From NCBI GenBank assembly GCA_034509425.1, contig JAVTVJ010000049.1, positions 2,130,001 through 2,194,000 of the forward strand: a stretch of 64,000 bases of DNA, in the 5' to 3' direction. Source of the DNA: Eopsaltria australis (taxonomy: Eukaryota; Chordata; Aves; Passeriformes; Petroicidae). The notes beneath the pieces were generated by a model that did not search any database, had not been told where the DNA came from, and saw only the letters and a list, made by a program, of their open reading frames with translations. Every line of letters starts with the position of its first letter. Position 1 is the first letter of the stretch. A program made the position numbers and the translations under genes. Positions 12,306-25,512 of this stretch are shown here, one piece after another.

Positions 12306-14605
12306 TTGGAAAATTTTAATAATGTAGGAAATCCAGTTACTTTCCAAATTTTTTTTGTTTCTCTCTGATATACATCACAGGAGACTACTAGCTCTGAATT
12401 GAGTATGAAAGTTGAAACTGCAACACCACTGATTAAAAATTAAAGTACATGGTCCAGAATACCAGGTGTTTTGCTAGGTCTTTGCTTTCAGAAGACATAA
12501 TTTCTTTTATTCCTTAGTACTGATAACTTAAATTGGCATCTTCCCTCTCCCCACCAAAATAATTCTGAAATCTAGCACTGGTTAAGCAGAAAAAGTACAT
12601 CACCTCTGGAAAACTTAACCTTACAGCTTCTAATTTTCAATAAATGAGATGCAATTAACCAATTAATTTTATTGTCCAATTCTCAGACTTTAACACCTTT
12701 TGAAAATGCTGTTATAAACATCAGTTGTTTATAACATTGTAAGACAATGCTATTTGCAGCTTGGCAGGTATTTAATCTCTGGTGACTGTGAGGTAGGTCA
12801 TTTATCTCTGCCTGAAAGCTCTTTGGTAGTATTTTGTATTTCCTGCCATTAGCAGTGAAGCTGCAGGTTTAGTCACATCCATTTTGGCATAAAGTCTGTT
12901 CTTCTAGTTCACCTTTGCGGCAGCTATTAGAATAAAAAATATCTTGGATTTTAGTCAGTGCACTAAGAATTTTGTAAGGATTAGTAATCACAGTTCTGGC
13001 ATGCTAACAAGAGAAACAGAAAGACTGAAAGGCTGGGTGTTTGACCTTTTATGACAGGAACTTGCAAATCATACTGTTACAAGCTTTGCTTGCTGACAGC
13101 TTCAAAGTAAATAGCTACAAAATGTTCTTCTATAATGCTGAACCATTTAAAAAAATTAGTAAAGAGAGATTCAACTGCTAACAAAAGAAAAAATACTTCA
13201 CAAAGAGGGCATAGAAAAAAGCAAAGTGCAGAAAAGAAGCAATCAGAGAGGAAAGCTAATGCAGGAATGAAGTAAGAAGAGCACTTTATGTGCTGGATAT
13301 GATAAAGGCTGGACAAAGCAAATTAAACACCTTCACTCAAGTAGCCTACTTTTTAATGAAGTACAAAGCTGTCAACAAAAGAGAAAATGTCATCAAATGT
13401 CAGCAACAGAATAAGCACAATACAAATCAGAGCATATTTTTTGAGATAAAAGTTATGTAAACTCCATGAAACTTTCCCAATCAAGTTCTAAAAGAAGAAG
13501 AAAAAATCCTTGCAGAGAAAATGTCAATGCTAATAGACAGTCGAACAGAAAACAACGCTACTAGGAAAGAATGAAAAATAAAATTCTCTCAAGTGACATC
13601 AAACTACAGACTGACCTGAATGAATGACCTTAAACATGAGCCTCTAATTTTAGAGAAAACAAAAATTTTGTAATAGAGCACAAGGCAAGGAATTGTTTTA
13701 TGAAAAATTAAATGTTTTGTGGTAGTGTATAAGTGAATTCTGTGTACTGTAACTTAGGTGTTTAGTAGTCTTCTCTTCCTCTACTGTAAAGAAATTATGC
13801 CCTTTTGCATCTTTCCTGCAGTTAGATGGTTTAGTCCTTCTTTAGCAATTAAGAATTAGTTCAGTCACTTAATAGAGAAAGAGCATCTTGGGCTCAGGTA
13901 CCTGGATAGCACGAACCTTGTTTTCTATTTTCCACTGCCTAAAGAAAATTTTCACCCTCATCTATTTTTTCCAAATACTCCTTTTTTATGTTTAGGAGGA
14001 AGTGTCCTTATTACTGTCTCCTGACATTTTTGTCCTTTGTATGAAATCAAGACATGTCAGTGCAAACTATGAAACATCAATAATCTATAATGGATAATCA
14101 ACCTATGGATAATTTTGGGTTTTATTTATACTATATATATGGTATACAATAGAGGGAAGGAAGAAAGAAAGAAAGATGTAGGAAAAGGGGAATTTGGTAG
14201 AAGAAACACATTACCTTGAAACAAATGCAAGATTTTGTTTCTAGCAAAAAGGAAAGAAAACAACTCAGATTAATGAAATTAGGTGTAATGCTGCTGTCAC
14301 AGAAACAATGGAAAGATCACAAGTCCCTAGGCTTTAGGTCCACTATCAGTTAAGAGGATGTTTGCTGCAGCATCATCAAAATCTAAACAATGCATTGTGT
14401 TCTTCTGCTGTCTCTGCAAATGCCAAGCTAGGTTTTGAGGATTTAAAAAAGAAAAAGGAGAAAGTGTAAGGTAAAGAAAGAGAAGCAGAGAAAATAAGAA
14501 CCAAGAGCCTGCATCAATGTAATTCTTGAAACAGGAAGTATTTGTATTTTCCTGCTAGTCATTACAGCAGGAGTAACTGACCTTAAATTTCATTACTGTT
14601 TTTAC
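12306..14605. other. AT-rich non-coding stretch, no gene recognised
   Basis: Nothing was recognised except a short purine microsatellite, (GAAA)n, at about 14157-14176, and purine-rich plus-strand sequence at 13200-13600. No open frame is longer than about 80 codons. Confidence 0.5.
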
Positions 14606-14715
14606 TGAATTTAACTAGGACAGAGTTAATTTTCTTCATAGTAGCCAATATGAAACTCTGTTTTAAGTTTGTGATTAAAATGTACAAGAACATTTTAGTT
14701 ATTTTAAACAGTGCT
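14606..14715 (+). mobile_element. Short LTR-like fragment (possible ERVL-type solo LTR piece)
   Basis: About 110 bases resemble the beginning of a common bird LTR: taggacagagttaattttct near 14618, followed by a tagtagcc-type segment, a cattttagttattt segment and an acagtgcttgcc segment in the expected order. The similarity stops near 14715, so only one end of the LTR survives. The assignment rests on remembered repeat sequence and is tentative. No TATA box or polyadenylation signal can be assigned. Confidence 0.4.
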
Positions 14716-17700
14716 TGCCATCATATTCCATGCACTTGAAAGTGTATGTCTCCTCCTCTTTCTCCTCCTGGACTACTGTATGCCCCACTAAATCTTCTGA
14801 TGCCCAGTGTGACAGCTCAAAGAGTCACTAATGGAATGGCAGGTATTCAAACAAAAAAACCCGTCAAAATTATACATATATATGTATGTATATCCACATA
14901 CACAGGAAATCCTTTAAAAGAAAAGACACTTCAGGAAAGAATATCTTAGAAGCAAAAAAAGCCAAGTAATGCTTGTTGTTCTTTGTTCAAGAAGTACTTT
15001 AGTATCTGGAAAAAAAGCCTACATTTCTTTATAGAGACAGACAGCTGCTACTGATTAGTGTCCTGATTTAGGTATCTCAAGAGATATAAGACCCTTTCTC
15101 ACTCATCACTTCCTCTTGATCAGCCTGACACTGGGTTTTCTGATTCCTGTTCCTAGACTTTATAAACGGAGGTGTTGAGACTGATCATGAGCGATTGTGA
15201 ACCCTACAAGATGACAAAGTACTTAAACCCAAGTCACTAGCACCTCTCAGGTCCCCTTTCCCCAAGCTTTATGTGTGCATTGATGATGAACAGTGACATC
15301 AGAACAGTGAACAAGTGGCCTTCCTATCATTTCCCCTTCCTTTGACTGCTGAAAGATCCAGTTCTCAAAGACATATGCTCCATGAGAATAGTCCCACTGA
15401 ATTCAAGAGCAGAATTTATGTTTGTGTTTATTCAGTTTATGGCCCCTTCAGGCTTTTCATCCATGGACAAATGCAGTCAAATAAAAACAACCAGAATCAC
15501 AGAGGTTCTGGCCTCTAGGTCAGTTTTCCATGATGTTTTTTGTATCCTAGCTCTCCCATTTTTGTTTTATTTCCATTGAAATTGCTTAGTAATTTAAAGG
15601 GTGCATTTAAGACCTGTTATTCATTGTGAGATTAGTGTGGGCATTCAGACTCAGACCAACAAAGTACTCACCTAGGGATATAGGAAAGTTTATGAGCTCT
15701 AAGGATCTTGTTCACTAGATGTGAGGAATGTTAGCTGGTGCTACAGTAATTAATGGTTAAATTACCCTTGGGTAGTAGGTAGTAGGTAGCATAACTTTAC
15801 AATCTGGTAGCTTTAAATTTCACTACTAATTGTAGCAGTGGGAGTTAGAATGCAGGTTGAAGACATAATGAAATTACCATGGGGAGGAACAGACTAATGA
15901 ACTGAAGTCCAACAAAAGTTATGGCTACATTACTGTCAACTTGAAAATCTGTAAATAACAACTTTGAAAACCGTTGAGGGCACTAGACAATGGGTTTTAT
16001 GTGTATGTAAGTATGAAATGTGGACTGGGAGGAATAATTGAGTTTGCTAGATTGTCAAGTAGGTACTTGGAAAAAAAATCACTTGGTCATCATTTAATCT
16101 TCTTTGCACACCTTTTTCATCTTATTTGCATTTTTAATGCAAACCCCCACAGAATATCTCTTCAATCATACTGAATTGGTTTGTGTCAAGCAGTTAATGC
16201 ATACACAACTTTGCAAGTCTTTTAATTCTTCAGCAAAAAACTTAGAGGAAAGCATAATAAACTCTTTATGGTTTTGGTGCTTGAAATTTCAAAGTCAAAC
16301 TTTCCCGGTTTTATTAAGAATTCTGAAATCTTAGTTTATTGAATAGTAGCTCTAAAACACGTTTTTAATGAACTGGAGTGCTTGAAGCTAAATCATTTTC
16401 AGTGAGTAAAATATAGATGAGTAAACCAGTGCTTTAGGAAATGTGGCTGAAAACTGATCCCTATGGATGTCTTTTCTTCCAGGTTTTTTAATACGAATTT
16501 ATAGTTTTACTTTTTAAGTTCTCTGGAAATTTTGAATGAAAATAATGTATGTTGCTTTACTTGGTGCAGAAGTTTGAAAGAATGGCAATTGACCTTCCAA
16601 AGGAGGCCACAGTCTGTACTTGCTGTAGAAGTTTCAATGCATTTGATGGAATTCTATAACATCATCTTCCTATGTATTGTGAGGTTTTTTTAATGCATTA
16701 TCACTAGTATCAGCTACATCAGCTGTACCAGTTTCACCTATATCAACAATATTATTTTCAGCTTTATGCAGTGCTAGGGTATTGCCTAGCCTGTGAATTG
16801 TTCCAATAGAGGAAATTTCAATAGTTTATTGGTTAACCTGTGCCATCAGATCAGTCCTTCTAATCTAAATTATTTCCCAATATCCTGCCTTTTTTATTGT
16901 AAGTGAGGCCTGTTTATTCTTGTCCTGTATGTCACTGTAATGCAGGCATAACTTATTTTCCCTTTGTTCCACAGCTTTTAACATAATTAAGTCTATCCCA
17001 CACCCTCATTCAGTTTTGTCTTTATGTTAAGAAGATGTCCACTCTTGTCTTTCCATGTTTTCTGTGCCTCTGGCCAGCTGTTGATCATCTCTCTAACCTG
17101 TACCCAGTTAATTCCCATCTTTCTTAGACCGCAGTAACCAAGGCTGCTCAATTCATGAAGGCTGTGCCCCTGATAATTAGAGCAGAGAACAGGTATTTAG
17201 ACTTAGATCTGCAAGCTAGGTGGTTCTTTTGCATCCTGTCCCCTTTATCCTATATCTGTTTTGCGACTTTTGGACAACTGGAATGTCTTGCACCAATTTC
17301 CAGTTGTTTTGTTTTTGTAAAAAAGCATAGATATATAGGTGGCAAGTATATAAAAGCATAAACCAAGGCTGAAAGTTAAATTCCTACACTTGAAAAATAT
17401 GATGATATTATGATTTTAAAGGGATTTTTTTAATCCTCTCTTACAATGTTCCTCATAGCATATACATTTAGGCACTGTGTACAGTTCAAATGATGAAAAT
17501 TTTGGTTTCAGGTAAATTTAGAAAAAAATATGGGGCCCTAATTCAGGACAAAGCAAATATTAAGAAATTATTGCAAATAACAATATCTTATTGTTGTAGA
17601 TAACTTCTTATTCATTATCAGTGTCATAGCTATCTCCAGTTCAGTACTAACTCAAACTATCTGTATTTGAATTAGCATCTCAAGTCACCTCAGTTGCAAT

Positions 17701-20700
17701 GCAAGTGGTGACAGTGCAAAAATAAGCATAGAACTACAGCTCATGGCTTGATTAGTAACAGAACACAGTTGCACCATCCTCTTGGAGTACATGGGACTCC
17801 TGAGCAGTACCAGGTTAATCAGGAACATGCAGCTGTCATTATTTCCCTTCTGGCAGATCCTTTTTGAGTTTAAAGTCCTATTTAACCTGAGGTGGAAACT
17901 TATGTATGTACATGAGAATGGAGTTCTCAATGAGGTGTAACTCCTCCAGTTTCTGAAGCTAGCATTGCACTGAAAACAAGAGCACGAAGCAGGCAAGCAC
18001 TTCAGTAATACTTACACCTCCATTGGCCCTCAATTTCTGCTTTACTTTATTCTACCATCAACCTTCTTCATACAATAAAATGCATAATCAAAGCAGGGAG
18101 CTAAGATAAAAGTGAAAAAAAAAGCACTAGAATCTCCACTTTGTGTAGGCTTTTTTTCCCTAACAAGCTTAGTCTTTGATCATTTTCCATTTGATCAAAG
18201 AGAGCTTTGATGCTCTTTGAAGAAGTACTGAATTATTGGAATAAAGATATAGAATTTGATTCACATTTTCATCCAAAGAAAATAAGCAGGAGAACTGGAC
18301 TAGTAGTTTGCAGTAGATATGTCTAAGGATATGGAAATAATTGGAAAAACCTCCCACAAATACAAAGAAAAAGGAGTATAATCTACTTACAAGCAAAAGT
18401 TAACAATGGGAAAGAAAGTCAAACGTATGGCATGTTTGTTCTAGAAAATGGGTCTCTAACTGCCAGTCAAACTGTGATAAATGTCTTTGACTTGGAAGGA
18501 AATGTATGCTCACGAATATCAAAGTGGAAAATGTATTGCAGATCCATGCCTGAGCAATATTTACCACAGCTGGAATGCTTTAAGGAATGCTAGGAAGAAA
18601 GGAATAAATCTCTAGGAAAAAGCAAGTTAGTTTTGGCTCTCTATGTTTAGTGTTTTTTTTGTTGTTTGATTACAGAAGTGGAAAAGTTCAAACTTCTTTT
18701 GAAAGTCATCAAAATTAATATATGTAAAGTCCATAATCTGGGGTTAAACTCATGTTTTTGGACCTTTAATGCAATACTTCAATTTTATTTTGGAGGGGGT
18801 TGGTCAAAGGTAGCCAAGAAACCAAGCTAAATTTCAATGTACATATTCTTTTGTTGTTTTTTCTTCTGGTTTGATCTCATAAATGGCCCAGTGCTAGGAA
18901 GTGCCAGCAAGGTCAGATGGAAAGACTGGAAAGACTGAAAGCTGCTTTTAGTCTAGAAAGGAAAAAACTGCTATTCATATATATATACACACACTTTGGT
19001 CAACTCACTTTTGTTGTAGAGCAGTTATTTAGTGAATACTTTGTCTCAGTTGTAAATATTGATTTAAAGTTGCAACAACTTTAGAAGGTAAATTATTCCT
19101 ATTTGCAGCAGAACGGTTACAGTGTTGGAGTTGTGTCTACCATGAAGCAACTTTCATGATAGTCATGTTTTAAGTCTCTGTGATTTGATTGAAGTAATGT
19201 TATTGAAATTCCGGTACTCAATCTTTTCAGCAAAATCCCTTCCTTCAATAGAAGTTTTAATGATTTTTTTAAGTGGTATGAAAAAATGAGAAGTGTTCAT
19301 GAATTCAAGCTGATATTTTTTGTAGGTGGTATGAGATTCATGTAAAACAGCTTAACAGGTTAATTTGGCTCTGACAGGAAATAAAGCTAACCAGGCATGA
19401 AGAGAGGCAAATGAGATCCATGCTAAACAAAAAAAAAAAAACAAAAAAAAAAAAAAAAGCAAATTTGGGTCAGAAATTACAAACAAACAAAAACCAGACA
19501 ACCAATTCTTGAACATGAAAAAGACTTCAACAACTGAGAATGCACCCTGAGAAAGGAGGAGAAAGATGCTTCATATTTGAGGGAGGGGGCATTTGAAAAC
19601 TTTTTTTCTATGTCCCACCAGTGCATAATGCACAAGAGCTTTAAACAGAAAGTCGAATAAAGCTGGCTCCTACTCCATCTGCCTAGCAGAAAACACTATT
19701 AGAAGCAACCTCAGATGATGATTTGGACTATTTTTCAGGTCTTTTAGATCTTCCCAGAAAATTACCTGGCTTCCTAACTCACCGAAGTAATCTTTACCAT
19801 CGTAATGTCCTTTTAAAAGAACTCTTGGAATGACAGGGACATTCCAGGAAGCTGGAAAAGTGGTAAATTTTGATTTTTTTTGATTAGCTGGACCATGTGC
19901 AATTGACTCACTCTAGACTCACATTGACACATTAAAAAAGTAGAAATGTAATATGCACAATTGCCAAGTGAAGCATTTAAGAATAAGGACCACTGCAGAT
20001 TCTAGAGTGAGGAAAGCTGCAACACCGAGAAAACTCTAGGAATTATTAAGATAAGTAAATGAAGAAACAGTTGTGTCTAAAAGGGTTAATATCATTCCTA
20101 CATATTTAAAGGGAGTAGGACTGAGAAGCCATTATCCATCTGTCTACACACTGGTAAAATCAAGAGCAGAATATTCTATACATACATGCCCAGATTTAAA
20201 ATGGGTATTTTGTAATTAGTACAGGTGAATAAAATCCCCCTGCTATAGTTATATAAAGTGACAGAAAAACTGTCATTGAAAGAGGTCAATTTGAGGGATG
20301 ATACTTACAGTTTGTCCATCAGAATTTCAATCCATATTAGTTCTTAAATTAATTAGTAAATCATGGTATATTTCTGTGCTTATAAGTATTTTCCAGAATG
20401 AAAATGCATCTCTTATTTTAGTTGAGTAGTTTCTACTTTTCGAATTATTATAGGAATCTTTGTTAATAGCCACTGATAAAGAGCTTGTGCAAGTTAAACT
20501 TCTCTCTGTTTTAGGTAATTTTTTTTTGTCCTTCTATGGCTTTGACTCTGAAGGGAATGCTCTGGTTTCTTTGAAGGTTTGTTTTTCCATTGTCATAGAT
20601 AGGATGTATAAATGCTCCATATGATTTCTTGCTTAGCTGTATTTGCTGAGGAGTGAATATTCTCTTTGTTTTGTAGTTTAAAAAAGAAATTAACAAAAAT

Positions 20701-22719
20701 CTAGATGGCTAAACTCAGGGAATATGAAACAAAAAGATCAATAGCAAATGTAAAAGATTAGATTGAAACAGTGGGAAAAAACTGCATACAGAAGAATTTG
20801 ATGTTTTCATAGAAAATATTTGTTTCCCTCTTGCAGGTGCTTTGCTGACATGGTAACTACTTTTGCTACTTTGTTTTGAAAATTTATAAATAAGGTTTTA
20901 TATATGAAAATAGATTTTAGAAAAAAAGGACAGGTCTACCTGACATTTCAAATGGTAAAGAAAACTTTAATAAAGCTGAAAGAGACTTTCTGAAAAGATA
21001 TTTTATGTGAGAAATTATTGAATAATGAGGTTGGAATTAAAATTATGGGAAAACATAAACCATGCAGATTTTAACTTACATTACCATGTAAATGTATTCT
21101 GTGTCATTGGGTTTTTTAATTATTGTATGGTGAATATTCCTTGTCTTTGAGGCAAATCCCACCAGAGTCTATTTCCAGTTACTTCAAAGGAGTCAGGCTA
21201 AACTACAAGCTTCTGCCTGCATCAGATCAACAATGATAAACAAAAAGCTTGCTCTTGGTAGATTGCTTATTAAGGATCAAGAAACAGGTGAGAGAGGTAG
21301 TCTTGGACTGATGGAATCTGCTTAAAGGCTAGAAAGCATGGATATGAAGTGTTCTCAAAACCAGTAACAATATGTACAGCTGTAGAAAATAATTTGCTTT
21401 CCAGGTTTTGAGAATGACAGCTGTTTTTAATGGAATGACATTTAAAGGATTTACTGCGGTATTGTGGTAACTTTTGTAACAGGATAGAAAGAACATACAT
21501 ATTCACATTTGGATGTCCTAAATTGCTATGATGTCTCTCATCTGCTACAAAAAACCTATAGTAAAGAATGGTGTTCCTATTGTTATTACAGTAAAAATTC
21601 ATTTCCAGTTTACAAACTCATTATTTCTCTTATGAAAGGGAAAATAAGTCTTTTTTTTCTGAAACAAAACTTACAGTGCCTCAAGGTTACATTAGTATCA
21701 CTGTTCTTGCAGTTGTGCTTATATGAAGCAACATTGATGCAGTTGCTGTCATGTTGAAAGTAGATTTATTTTTTCTTCTGATATATGTCTGCAATAGTGT
21801 CAACTCCTTGACTCTCCTACTGTATTAGAAGTTATCAGAGAGCCAAATTTCAAAGACTCCAACTCCTTGTTACTGTCCAGTCCAATTTATCAAGCACATT
21901 GAAATGACAAATGCAAGACAGAAAGTTCTTGCTGCCCTTGGGCTGGCAAAAAATGGTCTGGTCACCTAAAAATCAGAATAAGGTTTGTAGCTGGATATTA
22001 CAGTTTTATTTGGTGAGTTTTTTTAATTGATGAATTGTTCTGTATATAGTTTGATCCATAAGCAGAAAAACAGTTTTAGGCTGGAAAATGAAGGAAGGTC
22101 CTAGCATATTCTGAATGAAAATATATGTGTTCAGTTCAGCAGTATGTATCACAGACAATAATGTTTTTGGTTGTAAAACTCCACAAAACCAGTTTTTTTT
22201 TCTTGTTGGGCTGTCTCCAGGTCTCTGAGCAATCACTGACTAATTCCTTGAAGATGGGCCAGGCAGATACAGAAACAGGTTCATATGGTTAACCATAGGA
22301 GTAAATGAGTATAATAAGCACCTCTTTGGTTCAGTGCCTCTGTTCCCTTTGATGGTGGTAGAGCATGTGAAGAGAGGATAAAGCTATAAGAAGTGACTGC
22401 TTTGAAATAGGTTGTGTATATTCTGGGCTGAAATAGAAAATGTATGCTTTTTAGCCTCTATATTAATGAAGTGACACACCTGTTTCTTTTTGAAGAAAAA
22501 TCCTGCTTCAGCATCAAAAAAAGCACTACATAAGACTCAGGTAAGTTCTTGAGTGCCTGATATGCTGGTTTTAAATGTTCAGCTAAGGCATGTAATTAAG
22601 TGTGTGATTCTGCTGCAGTGGAAATTAAAATAGGGGAATTTTTTTGTGAACTTACATATAAGAAGTACATTCCAGGTTTTAGACGTACAGGATTCTCCTT
22701 TGTTATTTGAGGAAAATGT
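14716..22719. other. AT-rich non-coding stretch, no gene recognised
   Basis: No mobile element or gene was identified over about 8 kb. Small tandem features are present: a 7-base GGTAGTA-type unit repeated at about 15771-15790, TA/CA tracts at about 14870-14892 and 18977-18995, and the interrupted poly(A) tract at 19429-19458. A possible 45-base exon-like segment at 22496-22540 is discussed as a finding. Confidence 0.5.
19429..19458. repeat. Interrupted poly(A) tract (A13-C-A16)
   Basis: Two A runs are separated by a single C. No element body that could own this tail was recognised upstream. Confidence 0.88.
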
Positions 22720-23030
22720 TATGATAGAATTACAGAATGGTTTGGGTTGGCAGAGACCCTAAAGATCATTTAGTTCCAAACCTCCTGCCATGGGCAGGGA
22801 CACTTTCTGCTAAACCAGGTTGCTCCAAGTCCCATCCAACCTGGCCTTGCACATTTCCAAGGATGGGACAGCCTCAGCTTCTCTGGGTAGCATGTTCCAG
22901 GATGTCATAATCTGCATAGTGAATATTTTCTTCTTAATCTAGAACCTAAATTTACCTGCTTTCAGTTAGAACTCTTAGCCCTCATCCTGTTCTATTACTA
23001 CACTCCTTGATAAAGAGTCCCTGATAAGAA
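22720..23030 (-). mobile_element. CR1 LINE 3'-end fragment
   Basis: This is a short, 5'-truncated CR1 copy in minus orientation. The plus strand begins with degenerate tagaattacagaatgg octamer-like repeats, then tttgggttggcagagaccct, the signature of the CR1 3' end. A cctgccatgggcagggaca block and a caacctggccttg block follow, corresponding to the reverse complement of the ORF2 C-terminal region. Frames are broken, and only the final few hundred bases of the element remain. The 5' boundary near 23030 is approximate. Confidence 0.88.
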
Positions 23031-25512
23031 GTGTTTGTGGCTTTTCCTGTGTAAGGAGTTTTATTGTTCATCTGCATGTGGCATCCAAGGGGCACACTGC
23101 AGAGCATTTGATGACTGAGTCATCTTTTCTTCTTCTTCCCTTTTCCTTACTACATAGCTGAATGGAAAAGTCCACATACCAAGCTTAAATATTGAAACTA
23201 GAAAAGTAATAGAGTAAGAAAGGTAGCAAGCTGAGAAAAAAATGCAGATTAATTTCACTCCAGAGTTTAAAAAGAATTAGGGACATAGCTGTGCCCTTAT
23301 GTAATTTTCTTCCTGTTCTGTTCCCATGGCAGTAGTGTTTTTTACTGTCTCTTCCTACTGACTGCTGAGGAAATTTTAAATCTGAGTGTACATTGTTGAA
23401 TCTTACTAACAGAGATTTGATCTTTATAACAGAAGCCCACGTACTGCCAAGTGGTGTGTATTGTGTACACATACAAATGAATTACAGTAGAAATAAAAAT
23501 AATTCAAACATTTTTAAGATGTCTGTAATTTGAAGTTTAGAATGGGCATAATAAACTTGTGGGTGTCTTGTGTAAAGAAAACACCCAGATGGGCTCACCA
23601 TCTACACTCCATATGGCACTTAGTCTCTGCTCTGCATCCCGCTGTGCTCACAGTGTAATCCATATGGACCTTACTTGATTGGTTTCCTGTTCCTGAAACA
23701 CTGTCTGTTCAGAGCTTTCCATCAAACATGCACTTATTGCTGAGAGCGCACATTATTTTGGGATGATTTCCTGGATTGCTGGAAATGTGGAAGCATTAAT
23801 TTTTTGTGTGTGTTGATCTATGCTGTGGCTTTGGTACTTAGTGGTGAGGTAGAGTGCACACATATAAAGCCAACATGCAGGATTTCAGCCAAGTTATGAG
23901 TGTTCATATGCACCCCCTAAAGACAGATAGTGAGCATTTCTCTGTTCAAGCAGCGAGCTCCTAGGTTGTGCAAGCCACGAAAAGGAAGGCCATGGAAAAT
24001 ATCAAATGGCTTTAGGAGAATTCCTCCATCTCTGAACTGGGTATGGAATTAAAGGGGAGCTGTGCAATTGCTAGGGTGTGAATTGCATGTGCATAGATGA
24101 GAGACACAAAGGACAAAGTAAGTGCAAATGTCACTGTCGAGATTTTCAGTTTTCAAGGTGAATTAGCAGTGCTTGTACACTGTAAGCTGAATGCATGTGA
24201 TGCAACCTTAAAACAGGGTTTACACATGAAGACCCCAGCTCATAGAAATTCCAGCTTTAATCCTCACTAGATGTGTGCATAAAAAACCTGCAAACAGCTC
24301 GTTAAGTACTGACAAATTGTAGGAGTTGATCTCACAATCATATCTTGCTAGTGTTCATAGGAAATGGGTACAACTTTGATGTTGTCAAGTTGTTTTGAAA
24401 GCTACGTTCAGTAGTGGTTGTCCTGATTCTAAAGAGATTAAGCAAGGGGATGCAATGCTCTATGATGAAAGACCATAAGAACATGACAGACAGACTACAA
24501 GGATAAAAATGTGGAAAAAGGGGCAGGGAGAAGTTGGCCTAATGACTAATATGGTCGAGATTAAAAAAGATAAAGAGAAAGAAAAGGTTTTTTTGTTGTA
24601 TCTTTTGTTGTAGTGAACCATGATAAAAAACATTCTTTAGAACATATTGCAATTATAGTGTGGAACTCTGTCACTAAGTATTTCTACAGCAAAGTAAGTT
24701 GTGGTATTCAGTAAAGAATCAGACAACTGTACTGATGATGAAAACATTCAGAAAATTGTTACATGTTATATAAATTATCTATAGCTATACATTTTAATTG
24801 TTTTCATGTGAAAGTATACGTCTGTATCTTATCAAAATTTACCTGGCTGCTGGCCAGTAACATTCAGGGTTATGCTTGTCATATATATATTTATATATAT
24901 TTATATATATACATGTGCAGAAATACACGCATTTACATATATATATCTATATAAATATTTATCCACTCACAAAAAACTCTCAGAAATTTTGACATCTTCC
25001 TTGAACTGTGCATACTAAAAAGGAGCATAAGGGAAGCCTTGGGGCTGGTGACACAACTGAAAATTCATAAAATACAGGCATGCTGAAGGACAAAGGGAGA
25101 AATCAGCATCTTTTTTGGCAATCAGTATCTCTTCTACATGGTAATGCTTATATAAGGGAAAATACTTTTGATAAAATATGCCCTATAATATCCTTTATTT
25201 TTATTGCTGTCATGACAGCTGATAAACTCAAATTGCTGATTGTGTCTGGTTCAGTGACAACTTGTAACAATTTCTCTTTCTTTCCCTGCATTTTGCCTTT
25301 ACCCTTTTCCCCAGCTCCTAGAATAATTTAAACAAATTACCACTATAATCTATATCACAGTTTCTCACTGTATTTATTTTCAAATATAATATATTCATAC
25401 CTATAGATTTATAGATGTAGATGAGTTTTTTTCAGGCACCAAATTTGCTTGTGCTGTTCACACTGTTCTACATGGTTCCCTGGCAGCCAATGTATAATCA
25501 CCATTTCTACTA
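23031..25512. other. AT-rich non-coding stretch, no gene recognised
   Basis: No gene or element was recognised. The stretch includes the AT-dinucleotide microsatellite at 24878-24962. Predicted open frames are short and without motifs. Confidence 0.5.
24878..24962. repeat. AT-rich microsatellite with (TA)n and ATTTATAT units
   Basis: Runs of alternating TA are interrupted by TTTATATATA units and a short tgtgcagaaatacacgc spacer, followed by more TA-rich sequence. The TA runs are self-complementary, so hairpin extrusion and length polymorphism are plausible. Confidence 0.85.
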
